Assembly (NCBI RefSeq): GCF_003052515.2
Contig: NZ_QARE02000002.1
Location: forward strand, 310,001-374,000
Direction: 5' to 3'
Length of the DNA stretch: 64,000 bases
Source: Pseudomonas sp. RIT409
Lineage (GTDB): Bacteria; Pseudomonadota; Gammaproteobacteria; Pseudomonadales; Pseudomonadaceae
Both the position numbers and the translations under genes were made by a program. Below are positions 37,997 through 44,261 of this stretch, one piece after another (the first letter of the stretch is position 1; every line of letters begins with the position of its first letter). The notes beneath the pieces were generated by a model. The model had not been told where the DNA came from. It ran no database searches and worked only from the letters and a program-made list of their open reading frames with translations.

Positions 37997-38418
37997 ATGG
38001 CGCTCAGAGACGAGGTGAAGGTGAAACCGCGATGGAGGCTGTCAGCCATTCTGGGGTGCTGTGCGCTGTTGCTCATCGAGACGTCGAGCGGCACAACGGA
38101 ACGACCTCAATTCGATCAGTACGTATCTCCCGTTTATCCCTCCGCCTTGCGCGGCGGCAAGCTGTTTTCCAGTGCTTTGGTGCATTACGACGTCCATCAC
38201 ATGGTTCGGTGAGTGATATCCGGGTCATCGAACGTACGGACCCGAAAACCGCAAACGCCGTGGTCGCGGCCGTCAAACGCTGGCGCCTCAAGCCTTGGGA
38301 GGTGACCGGGGACATGCCAGCGGTAATCGGTGAGTCGGTGCAATTCCTATTCGATCAGGAGCGGCTGGAGAAAAGGTTGCGAATGGTGATTTCGTGGGAA
38401 AGGAGAGGAGGGTCATGA
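37997..38418 (+). pseudogene. TonB C-terminal-domain protein, broken by a frameshift
   Basis: Two overlapping frames together make one TonB_C-like protein. The first frame runs from 37997 (MALRDEVKVKPRWRLSAILG, a membrane or signal segment) through YVSPVYPSALRGGKLFSSALVHYDVHH and stops at 38212. The second frame picks up at about 38200 with GSVSDIRVIERTDPK, VVAAVKRWRLKPWEV and ends at 38418. The pattern YPSALRGG...VHYDV...GSVSDIRVI...AVKRWRLKP is the TonB C-terminal domain. One missing base, or two extra, near 38196-38204 explains the break. The overall size of about 140 residues indicates a short TonB-like protein without the long Pro-rich spacer. Genuine loss or assembly error cannot be told apart here. 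Confidence 0.72.
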
Positions 38419-38951
38419 AAGAAGTATTTCCAGTGTTTTGCTACCACCCGGATCCGATTGCGACTGGGGCGATAGACGTTGGCGATGAGGTGTGCGATTG
38501 CTGTAAGCGTGCTCGAGGCTACATATACCGGGGTGGTATTTACGCCAAGTGCGATGCCGAGCTCATGTTCTGCCCGTGGTGCATCGCGGATGGTTCGGCG
38601 GCCACCAAGTTTGAGGGGACGTTCAATGATGTTGATTCATTGATCGAAGTGGGCATCCCTAAATCCGTAGTTAAGGAGGTGAATGAGCGAACGCCAAGCT
38701 ATAGCTCCTGGCAGGAGAAAGTGTGGCTGCATCACTGTGGTGACGCATGCGAGTTTCATGGCGATGCTTCTGCACAGGATATTCAGGGAGCAACCGCTGA
38801 TACGTTCGAGGCATTTCTAGAGGGCCAGGAGGATCACAGAGAACACTGGATTGCGGAATTCCGTAGTTACGTACCGAACGAGGATCTTGTCTTTTACAAG
38901 TACGTGTGCAGGCATTGCCGAGTGGTAAGGCTGATGTACGAATACAGCTGA
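38415..38951 (+). CDS. CbrC family (UPF0167) protein
   Basis: A 178-residue cysteine-rich cytoplasmic protein. The start MKEVFPVFCYHPDPIATGAI at 38415 has an AGGAGGG site just upstream and overlaps the end of the broken TonB-like frame by four bases. Cysteine clusters C27/C29/C30, C53-P-W-C56, C108/C112 and C165-R-H-C168 suggest zinc binding. Escherichia coli CbrC (YieI), of this family, is linked to colicin E2 tolerance, and related genes occur as immunity-like partners in toxin loci. Here it sits 3' to 3' with a colicin-E-type bacteriocin operon. Confidence 0.85.
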   Translation: MKEVFPVFCYHPDPIATGAIDVGDEVCDCCKRARGYIYRGGIYAKCDAELMFCPWCIADGSAATKFEGTFNDVDSLIEVGIPKSVVKEVNERTPSYSSWQEKVWLHHCGDACEFHGDASAQDIQGATADTFEAFLEGQEDHREHWIAEFRSYVPNEDLVFYKYVCRHCRVVRLMYEYS

Positions 38952-39185
38952 ACAGCTGCTTGGACCGATTGTGTCCGAGGAGCTCGCGGTCCCGATTCCT
39001 ACGTTTCGCACGCCCGGCAACTGCTGGTGCACAAGGCGCACAACGAGAAATTGCCGTTTTCGGCTGAGCAGGAAATCTCCGATCAGTTCGTAAATGCGAT
39101 GCCGGGGCTATTGAGCCAGTGCCTGGAGAATCCAGCGCTCAAATATCTGGATGTGTTACCGAAGGTGATTCGGGCTCGAATGTGA
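38952..39185 (+). pseudogene. Remnant of the 3' end of an unidentified gene
   Basis: Directly after the CbrC stop, and in the same frame, an open stretch of 78 codons runs to a TGA at 39183-39185 with no start codon. From about 38994 it reads like real protein: DSYVSHARQLLVHKAHNEKL, then LPFSAEQEISDQFVNAMPGL and ENPALKYLDVLPKVIRARM. Before that, the more protein-like reading (QLLGPIVSEELAVP) is in another frame, so at least one frameshift is likely. The sequence ACAGCTGA/ACAGCTGC is repeated at the junction with cbrC. I do not recognise the parent family. Confidence 0.5.
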
Positions 39186-39203
39186 GTCTCGGCGGGAAGC
39201 GAT

Positions 39204-39241
39204 TCAGGGGGACGCAGATTCTGGACCTGCGTCCCCCCTGA
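39204..39241. repeat. Long hairpin between the remnant and the bacteriocin operon
   Basis: Arms TCAGGGGGACGCAG and CTGCGTCCCCCCTGA pair over 14 bases with a single extra C, around a nine-base loop. It lies 19 bases after the remnant stop and 22 bases beyond the stop of the leftward operon. No T-run follows on either strand. It may be a transcription barrier or a repeat-element scar. Confidence 0.7.
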
Positions 39242-39262
39242 TTTCGTCACTTTAGCTTAAGG

Positions 39263-40150
39263 TCAGTGTGCGGTAGCGTCGAAAGTTTGTGGCGCGTTCA
39301 AATACGGCGCGATAACGGACGCGTATTGAGTCACCGCCGCATCAACGCTGTGCTTGAGCGCCAGAGTGGCTCGGTCGATTTCTGCCATGGCTGCTGGGCC
39401 GGGGATGAATACGATTCTGTTCGCCGCGCTATCTGTCGGAACGCTTTCATTCCAGCCCTGCTCACCATTCGCAGGTACCGCAGCGGGTTGCGCCGCTACG
39501 GGAGTGGACAACTCCAATGCAATGCGCGCTTCCTGTATTGTCGCTTCTTGCGCCTTCTGTTCGGCTAACGCTTGTGCGGCTTCACGAGCTTGTTGCTCCG
39601 CTAGCAGTTGGGCCGCGAGTTGCGCGGCTTCCTCCGCCTGCCGCTGTGCCAATTCTCGTGCCGCCTGTTCTGCCTGCTGTTGAGCATATGCGCGCGCAGC
39701 CTCTTCCGCCTGCCGTTGAGCAAGCTGCCGCGCAGCCTCTTCAGCTTGGCGTTGTGCCAGTTGGCGAGCCGCTTGTTCAGCCTGGCGCTGGGCTTCCCGG
39801 CGAGCAGTCTCGTGTAGCTGGCCGATGAGTACCGAGAGTTGGTGAATAAAGTTCTCGAGATGCCAGGCACTTTCATAGGCGATGAATTGGTTCATGATTT
39901 CTGCAAGCTCTGGTGCTATCCCGACGGGAGTGCCTGTGCCATTAAATTCTTGCGCCGTCAAATGCCCTGCTGGCGGGGAAAACCCCGGAGGCAAGGCCGC
40001 AAGTTTTACAGACCTAAGCCACACGGCAACATCCCTATAGCGTGTAGCAGCCTGTACTTCTGACATGCCTGCTGTTGAACCAATGTGCCCAGCAATTTCT
40101 TCCTGAATGCGTCGAGGCTGCTGTTGTAGTAAAGCGATATAGCTAGACAT
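39263..40150 (-). CDS. Unrecognised 295-aa coiled-coil protein of the bacteriocin operon
   Basis: Third gene of the leftward bacteriocin operon, 48 bases after the immunity gene, with an AAGGA site nine bases before its ATG. No signal peptide or membrane span is visible. Residues 1-115 form a possible globular, mainly helical domain (MSSYIALLQQQPRRIQEEIA..., with a Pro/Gly-rich PPGFSPPAGH). Residues 122-205 are seven tandem 12-residue repeats with consensus RQAEEAARQLAQ. A Pro/Ala linker follows (about 215-245), then a conserved-looking tail, NRIVFIPGPAAMAEIDRATL, to the end. The repeat resembles the Ala/Glu/Arg-rich coiled coil of the neighbouring bacteriocin. It could be an accessory, export or receptor-mimic protein, or a bacteriocin relative without a killing domain; no function can be assigned. 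Confidence 0.75.
   Translation of the reverse strand: MSSYIALLQQQPRRIQEEIAGHIGSTAGMSEVQAATRYRDVAVWLRSVKLAALPPGFSPPAGHLTAQEFNGTGTPVGIAPELAEIMNQFIAYESAWHLENFIHQLSVLIGQLHETARREAQRQAEQAARQLAQRQAEEAARQLAQRQAEEAARAYAQQQAEQAARELAQRQAEEAAQLAAQLLAEQQAREAAQALAEQKAQEATIQEARIALELSTPVAAQPAAVPANGEQGWNESVPTDSAANRIVFIPGPAAMAEIDRATLALKHSVDAAVTQYASVIAPYLNAPQTFDATAH
39536..39787 (-). repeat. Seven tandem 36-base coding repeats
   Basis: Each unit encodes 12 residues of the type RQAEQAARQLAQ, RQAEEAARQLAQ, RQAEEAARAYAQ, QQAEQAARELAQ, RQAEEAAQLAAQ, LLAEQQAREAAQ, ALAEQKAQEATI. The first four or five are nearly identical and the last two are divergent, suggesting expansion from one side. Copy number may vary between strains. 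Confidence 0.85.
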
Positions 40151-40171
40151 TCTAAAAATCCTTTTTTTTTG

Positions 40172-40197
40172 TCAGTACCCAATTCTATTTGGGTGCT
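40172..40197 (-). repeat. Intercistronic hairpin after the immunity gene
   Basis: Arms CAGTACCCAA and TTGGGTGCTG pair over 10 bases (one G-T wobble) around TTCTAT. It starts one base past the immunity stop codon and lies before the ribosome-binding site of the coiled-coil gene. In the leftward transcript an A-run, not a U-run, follows, so mRNA processing or partial attenuation is more likely than full termination. Confidence 0.6.
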
Positions 40198-40198
40198 G

Positions 40199-40459
40199 TT
40201 AATTTTCTGATTTGAAACTCGGCTTACCGTTAGCGGCGCGCCATTCCTTAACTTCTTTAACGATGCCTTCGGGTGAGTTGTCGGATGATGGTTTTGGGTA
40301 ATAGATTAAGTCCGAGCCATCAGGGTGTTCGCTGAGTCGCTCAAAACGCATAACAGCTTGGGTATGTTGGTACTCTGTTTTGTAATCTACAACGCAAATT
40401 TTTATGACCAAATCTAAAAACTCGGATTCAGTGATATCTTGTATTAATTCATTATTCAT
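40199..40459 (-). CDS. Colicin E/pyocin DNase immunity protein (Im9 family)
   Basis: Binds and blocks the HNH DNase of the bacteriocin encoded just upstream. The 86-residue protein matches the Im2/Im7/Im8/Im9 family end to end: ITESEFLDLVIKICVVD (helix I), the variable specificity helix II DYKTEYQHTQAVMRFERL, and the invariant helix III core HPDGSDLIYYP, then SPEGIVKEVKEWRAANGKPSF. The two tyrosines of IYYP are the conserved binding hot spot. The ATG lies eight bases inside the end of the bacteriocin gene, the coupling expected for a toxin-immunity pair. Confidence 0.95.
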   Translation of the reverse strand: MNNELIQDITESEFLDLVIKICVVDYKTEYQHTQAVMRFERLSEHPDGSDLIYYPKPSSDNSPEGIVKEVKEWRAANGKPSFKSEN

Positions 40460-42464
40460 AGTTGGCTTCGTTTTGGTGTGTATGTTGATGAATTTTGTCG
40501 TGATTAAGGGGGGTATTAAACATCAAGTTGTCAATATTGTACACATCGCCGCCTTGAGAGATAGGATGGATGTGATGAATTTCAAATTTTACCCTTCCAC
40601 CTTTTCGCTCCGTCTTTGGAGCAAAAGGTGCCAAACCTTTGGATATCAGTTGCACGTTTGTGTCATCCATATTTCTGGTCAATTCAGGATGTTTCGAAAA
40701 CTCTCGCCATATTGCTCGTCTCAGACTCCCGAACTCAGCGTAATTTCTATCCCGCAGAGCATCAGCAATCACTGCAGGCACTGGTGCACCCAAGCCGGTC
40801 ATCGCGCGCCCTTGCCAATTAGGATCTGCTTCTCCTCCGACGCCAGCCACAACCCCAGGCAAATACCTAGGGCTTTTGAACATCACATAGACAGGATCCA
40901 GTCCCGACTCATCCGGGAATACCAGAATGAGATCGTCGATGTCTTCAATATCGTAGGTCGGGTATTCCTCAAACGAACCTGATACCGGAGACAACGGTGC
41001 TCCGGCATAGGGATAGGTGTCCGGTGCCTCGACCGGTAAAACTGTAGATTTGTTCTCTGGACTTACTGCCGGAGTCCAGATCAAACTCGGTTTTGTATCG
41101 CCGTCTCGGGTGAACTCATATCTCTTGGTGGCGGAGTTGTATGTGAAAGATCGAACGCGAACTTGGGCGCCGACGGTTACACCATCAGCCTTGATCCACG
41201 CATGGGCGAGCTCGCCCTCCACTTCTTCGAACGCCATGCGATGCGTAACATCTACCGTTCCTTTCTTGCTGGCGATGAAATGCAGATCCACATCTCGGCT
41301 TACCCCTACTTGGGATGCAGCCGTCGCCAAAATTGACGGGCCGAGGTCACTGTTGGCCAGTTCCGTTGGGTACAACAACGCCAACTGAGGCAAGGCTCGT
41401 CCTAGAGCTCTTGCTGCTTGGCGAGTAAAGAGCCTTTCAGCAACGACTTTTGCTTTATCAGCCACTGTAGGAACGTTTGTCGCGGGGGCTGTATGGCCAG
41501 CAACAACTGTCCAGAGCCGATGTGCATCAGCAATATGTTTGGCTACTAAAAGTTCATTGTTTTTTTGTTGGTTTAGAACAGCATGCTCTGCGTACTGCGC
41601 GGACAGTTCGCTTGAAGACTGCATGAGTTGTTGAATAGCTCGCTTGTGCAGTCGCGCGTCCAGTGCATCTTTATAGGCTTGGGCCCATGCCTGGTGCACC
41701 TGATATGCTTGTTCCGCACTTGTGCTTCTAGCGCCGAGAATCGCTTTGTATTGCTCGCTGGTAATCGCCAGTGGGTCACTGCCCACGAACAAGTGAGCTG
41801 AGGTCTCCTTGTTTTTTGAAAATTCCGTTTTCTGAGAGATCAGATAATTGATTTGAGTTTTTTGAAGGAGAATTGCCTCTAGTAGAGGTTGCCCGGTTAG
41901 TTCAGCCAAATCGGATGTCGATTGAGTTTCCGCTGCTAATGTTGCGGACAGTGAGATGACTGCGTCGCTGTACTTTTTATCCAGCTCTGCTTTCAAGGAT
42001 GCGTATGAATGAGGAAGGGTTTCCAGCGCTTGCTGGTGAGCCGCGACGATGCGTGCTCGTTCCGCGCGGGCGGCGGCCTCTGCCTGTGCGGCTCTGGCCT
42101 GTTCTACAATCTGTGCGTTTCGGTGAGCCGCCGCTTCGGCTTGAATGCGCGCCTGCTCTGCTGCATCTGCAATGGCTTTAGCCTGTGCTTCCGCCTGTGC
42201 GCGAACGGCCGCCTCGGCTTCGAGTCTTGCAATCTCTGCCCGTTGCTGAGCTTCCCATTCTCGACGACGTTTGTCTTGAAGGCGCAAACGGCGCCTCTTG
42301 GAGCTGGACAGCGTTCCTGGCCTGCCGCCTTCCCCACCACCTTTGCCGCCGAATCCAAATGTCCAACCGTCGCGTGATGCGGGCAGGCCACCTCCAGATC
42401 CATATGGATTGGCTGGTGGTTGCCCTCGATTGACTACAATGTTTTTTTCATCTGTGTTGCCCAT
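40452..42464 (-). CDS. S-type pyocin / colicin E-like bacteriocin with HNH DNase
   Basis: A 670-residue secreted DNase bacteriocin that kills related strains. Residues 1-50 are Gly-rich and disordered, like colicin translocation tails, and include SRDGWTFGFGG, loosely like a TolB box. Residues about 55-145 are a basic, then Ala/Glu-rich, coiled coil, and helical sequence continues to about 320. Residues about 385-540 form a Pyocin_S translocation domain (VRVRSFTYNSATKRYEF, DDLILVFPDESGLDPVYVMF). Residues 545-670 are the nuclease. R624, E628, H630-H631, N646, H655 and H659 reproduce the exact spacing of the colicin E9 HNH site. No lysis gene was found. The immunity gene overlaps the 3' end. 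Confidence 0.95.
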   Translation of the reverse strand: MGNTDEKNIVVNRGQPPANPYGSGGGLPASRDGWTFGFGGKGGGEGGRPGTLSSSKRRRLRLQDKRRREWEAQQRAEIARLEAEAAVRAQAEAQAKAIADAAEQARIQAEAAAHRNAQIVEQARAAQAEAAARAERARIVAAHQQALETLPHSYASLKAELDKKYSDAVISLSATLAAETQSTSDLAELTGQPLLEAILLQKTQINYLISQKTEFSKNKETSAHLFVGSDPLAITSEQYKAILGARSTSAEQAYQVHQAWAQAYKDALDARLHKRAIQQLMQSSSELSAQYAEHAVLNQQKNNELLVAKHIADAHRLWTVVAGHTAPATNVPTVADKAKVVAERLFTRQAARALGRALPQLALLYPTELANSDLGPSILATAASQVGVSRDVDLHFIASKKGTVDVTHRMAFEEVEGELAHAWIKADGVTVGAQVRVRSFTYNSATKRYEFTRDGDTKPSLIWTPAVSPENKSTVLPVEAPDTYPYAGAPLSPVSGSFEEYPTYDIEDIDDLILVFPDESGLDPVYVMFKSPRYLPGVVAGVGGEADPNWQGRAMTGLGAPVPAVIADALRDRNYAEFGSLRRAIWREFSKHPELTRNMDDTNVQLISKGLAPFAPKTERKGGRVKFEIHHIHPISQGGDVYNIDNLMFNTPLNHDKIHQHTHQNEANYE

Positions 42465-42489
42465 ACAGTTCTCCTTTTTTCTGTATGGG
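42460..42489 (-). promoter_or_regulatory. Inverted repeat enclosing the bacteriocin ribosome-binding site and start codon
   Basis: In the mRNA, CCCATACAG pairs exactly with CTGTATGGG across a 12-base loop AAAAAAGGAGAA. The loop is the ribosome-binding site, and the second arm contains the ATG (42462-42464). The nine-base stem could hide the start codon. Confidence 0.75.
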
Positions 42490-42504
42490 TAAGCACGTAA
42501 TCTT

Positions 42505-42527
42505 TATTACCTCCGGATTAGGTAATA
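42505..42527. promoter_or_regulatory. Dyad upstream of the bacteriocin gene
   Basis: Perfect eight-base arms TATTACCT / AGGTAATA flank a seven-base centre, beginning 41 bases before the bacteriocin ATG. It could be a regulator operator or, if transcribed, a leader hairpin. A further AGGTAAT half-site lies about 50 bases upstream, near 42577-42583. It is not a LexA box and no PrtN-type P-box was recognised. Confidence 0.6.
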
Positions 42528-42614
42528 GATATGTATGTCGTATTTGTTTTTATTTGGTGTAAATGCAACGCTATTAATTACCTTTCGATACGCTTTGATT
42601 AGATGTAACAGGCT

Positions 42615-42641
42615 GAAAAAAGCCCGCCATTGCAGCGGGCT
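42615..42641 (-). terminator. Intrinsic terminator of the quinone oxidoreductase gene
   Basis: Stem AGCCCGC / GCGGGCT with a seven-base loop; read leftward it is followed by TTTTTT. It ends the upstream gene and so separates it from the bacteriocin operon. Confidence 0.9.
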
Positions 42642-42657
42642 CGTAATACGTTTTTTG

Positions 42658-43635
42658 TCACGCGACTTGAATCACCACCTTCCCAACCGCCTTCCTCTGC
42701 CCCAACGAATCAATCGCTTCCCCCGCTTTCTCCAGCGGATAAACCTTCGACACCAGAGGCTTCAACTTCCCCTCGCCAAACCACTTGAACAACTGCTGAA
42801 AGTTCGCCGCATTGTCCTGCGGTTGCCGCTGAGCGAACGATCCCCAGAACACGCCGACCACTGAAGCGCCTTTCAGCAGGGTGATGTTCACGGGCAATTC
42901 TGGAATGCGGCCGCTGGCGAAGCCGACGACGAGGAGACGGCCGTTCCACGCGAGGGCACGGACGGCTTGGTCGAAAAGGTCGCCGCCGACGGGATCGTAG
43001 ATGACGTCAACGCCGTTGCCGTTGGTGAGGCGTTTGAGTTCGTCCTTGAGGCTGGTTTCGCTGTAGTTGATGAGTTCGTCGGCACCTGCGTTTTTGGCCA
43101 CGTCAAGTTTATCGGCGCTGCTGGCGGCGGCGATGACGCGGGCGCCCATGGCTTTGCCGATTTCGACCGCCGCCAGGCCTACGCCGCCTGAGGCGCCGAG
43201 GACGAGCAGGGTTTCACCCGGTTGCAGGTGGGCGCGCTGTTTGAGGGCGTGCATGGAGGTGCCGTAGGTCATGCTGAATGCGGCGGCGGTGGTGAAGTCC
43301 ATCGCCTCTGGAATGGGTAGGACGTTGTAACCGGCAACGGCAATCTGCTCCGCAAAGCTGCCCCAGCCGGTTAACGCCATGACGCGGTCGCCAACCTTCA
43401 GGTGGCTGACTTTCTCCCCCACCGCCGCGACCACCCCCGAGGCTTCTCCGCCAGGCGAAAAGGGAAAGGGTGGTTTGAATTGGTATTTGCCCTCGATGAT
43501 CAGCGTGTCAGGAAAATTGACCCCGGCGGCGTGCACCGTCAGCAGGATTTCGTTTTTCTTCGGCTCGGGCGGCGGAACGTCGTCGAGCACCAGCGTTTGC
43601 GGAGGGCCAAAGGCTTTACAGAGCACGGCTTTCAT
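42658..43635 (-). CDS. NADPH:quinone oxidoreductase family protein
   Basis: Zinc-free medium-chain dehydrogenase/reductase of 325 residues. The N-terminal GroES-like domain has AAGVNFPDTLIIEGKYQFKP. The Rossmann motif is LLVLGASGGVGLAAVEIGKAMGA, and the tail KAVGKVVIQVA is typical of the quinone reductase/enoyl reductase group. Zinc ligands of alcohol dehydrogenases are absent. It starts MKAVLCKAFGPPQTLVLDDV. In relatives it borders glpT directly; here the bacteriocin region lies between. Confidence 0.92.
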   Translation of the reverse strand: MKAVLCKAFGPPQTLVLDDVPPPEPKKNEILLTVHAAGVNFPDTLIIEGKYQFKPPFPFSPGGEASGVVAAVGEKVSHLKVGDRVMALTGWGSFAEQIAVAGYNVLPIPEAMDFTTAAAFSMTYGTSMHALKQRAHLQPGETLLVLGASGGVGLAAVEIGKAMGARVIAAASSADKLDVAKNAGADELINYSETSLKDELKRLTNGNGVDVIYDPVGGDLFDQAVRALAWNGRLLVVGFASGRIPELPVNITLLKGASVVGVFWGSFAQRQPQDNAANFQQLFKWFGEGKLKPLVSKVYPLEKAGEAIDSLGQRKAVGKVVIQVA

Positions 43636-43769
43636 CGAGGGCTATTCCTTTTCCAGTGATGGCCGATAAGTGTAGGTAGAGAGGTTTAGGGGTCAACGAG
43701 CATGCCCCGGCCTGATAGGCGTGCATAAGCTGAAGTAAGCTATGGCGCGAACCGAATGAGGAGTGGACT

Positions 43770-44183
43770 GTGAAAGCGTGGATTCTGATGGTGCTGGCGT
43801 TGTCGATGCCCGTGGTGGCCATGGCCGAAGAGGGCGGGGGCGAGAAGGACGACCCGAACAAGGTTTCGTACGTGGCCCTGACCCCGCCATTCGTAGGTAA
43901 CTACGCGCTTGACGGTGGGCCGAAACTGCACGTCTACAAGGCCGACGTGGCCCTGCGTGTCACGGGCGCTGAAGCGCAGAAGCTGGTCAAGGCCAATGAG
44001 CCGCTGATTCGCAACCAGTTGGTCGCCTTGTTCACCCAGCAAACCGTCGACAGCATGAGCAACGTGGACGCCAAAGAGAAACTGCGTCAGGAGGCGTTGA
44101 AGCAGACTCAGCAGGTGCTGAGCCAAGAGACCGGCAAGCCTGTGGTAGATGATTTGCTGTTCAACAACTTTATTGCGCAGTGA
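43770..44183 (+). CDS. FliL-like exported protein
   Basis: A 137-residue protein with a signal peptide (MKAWILMVLALSMPVVAMAEEG) and a FliL-like domain: YVALTPPFVGNYALDG, LHVYKADVALRVTG and REALKQTQQVLS-type C-terminal helix (here LRQEALKQTQQVLSQETGKP). It lies outside any flagellar cluster. Its role is unknown; it resembles the FliL-like orphan found at this place in Pseudomonas. Confidence 0.86.
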   Translation: MKAWILMVLALSMPVVAMAEEGGGEKDDPNKVSYVALTPPFVGNYALDGGPKLHVYKADVALRVTGAEAQKLVKANEPLIRNQLVALFTQQTVDSMSNVDAKEKLRQEALKQTQQVLSQETGKPVVDDLLFNNFIAQ

Positions 44184-44197
44184 GTGGCATTGCCTCT

Positions 44198-44254
44198 CTG
44201 TAGCATTACGGCTTGCCGACGGTGGCGTATTTGAAATCGCTGCCGCGCCTACAG
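44198..44254. repeat. Degenerate REPIN
   Basis: CTGTAG...CGGCTTGCCGACGGTGGC and the inverted CGCTGCCGCGCCTACAG look like a decayed pair of REP elements. They fill the 78-base gap between the convergent FliL-like and EVE genes. Confidence 0.5.
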
Positions 44255-44261
44255 GGCGGAA

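Noticed and set aside
39536..39787. Tandem 36-base repeats as a CRISPR array
   Set aside because: There are no unique spacers; the units are contiguous, in frame and encode a helical repeat.
40404..40982. Rightward frame opposite the nuclease end of the bacteriocin
   Set aside because: The leftward frame encodes a perfect HNH DNase; the rightward frame has no recognisable feature.
40452..42464. Lysis gene of the bacteriocin operon
   Set aside because: No small lipoprotein-type frame with a lipobox follows the immunity gene; the next gene encodes a 295-residue protein without a signal.
42460..42489. ATACAG...CTGTAT as a LexA box
   Set aside because: The halves point outward (ATACAG first), opposite to CTGTAT-N-ATACAG, and the spacing is wrong; it fits an RNA hairpin better.
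37761..42657. tRNA gene or direct-repeat attachment site flanking the bacteriocin region
   Set aside because: No tRNA and no convincing flanking duplication were found by eye.
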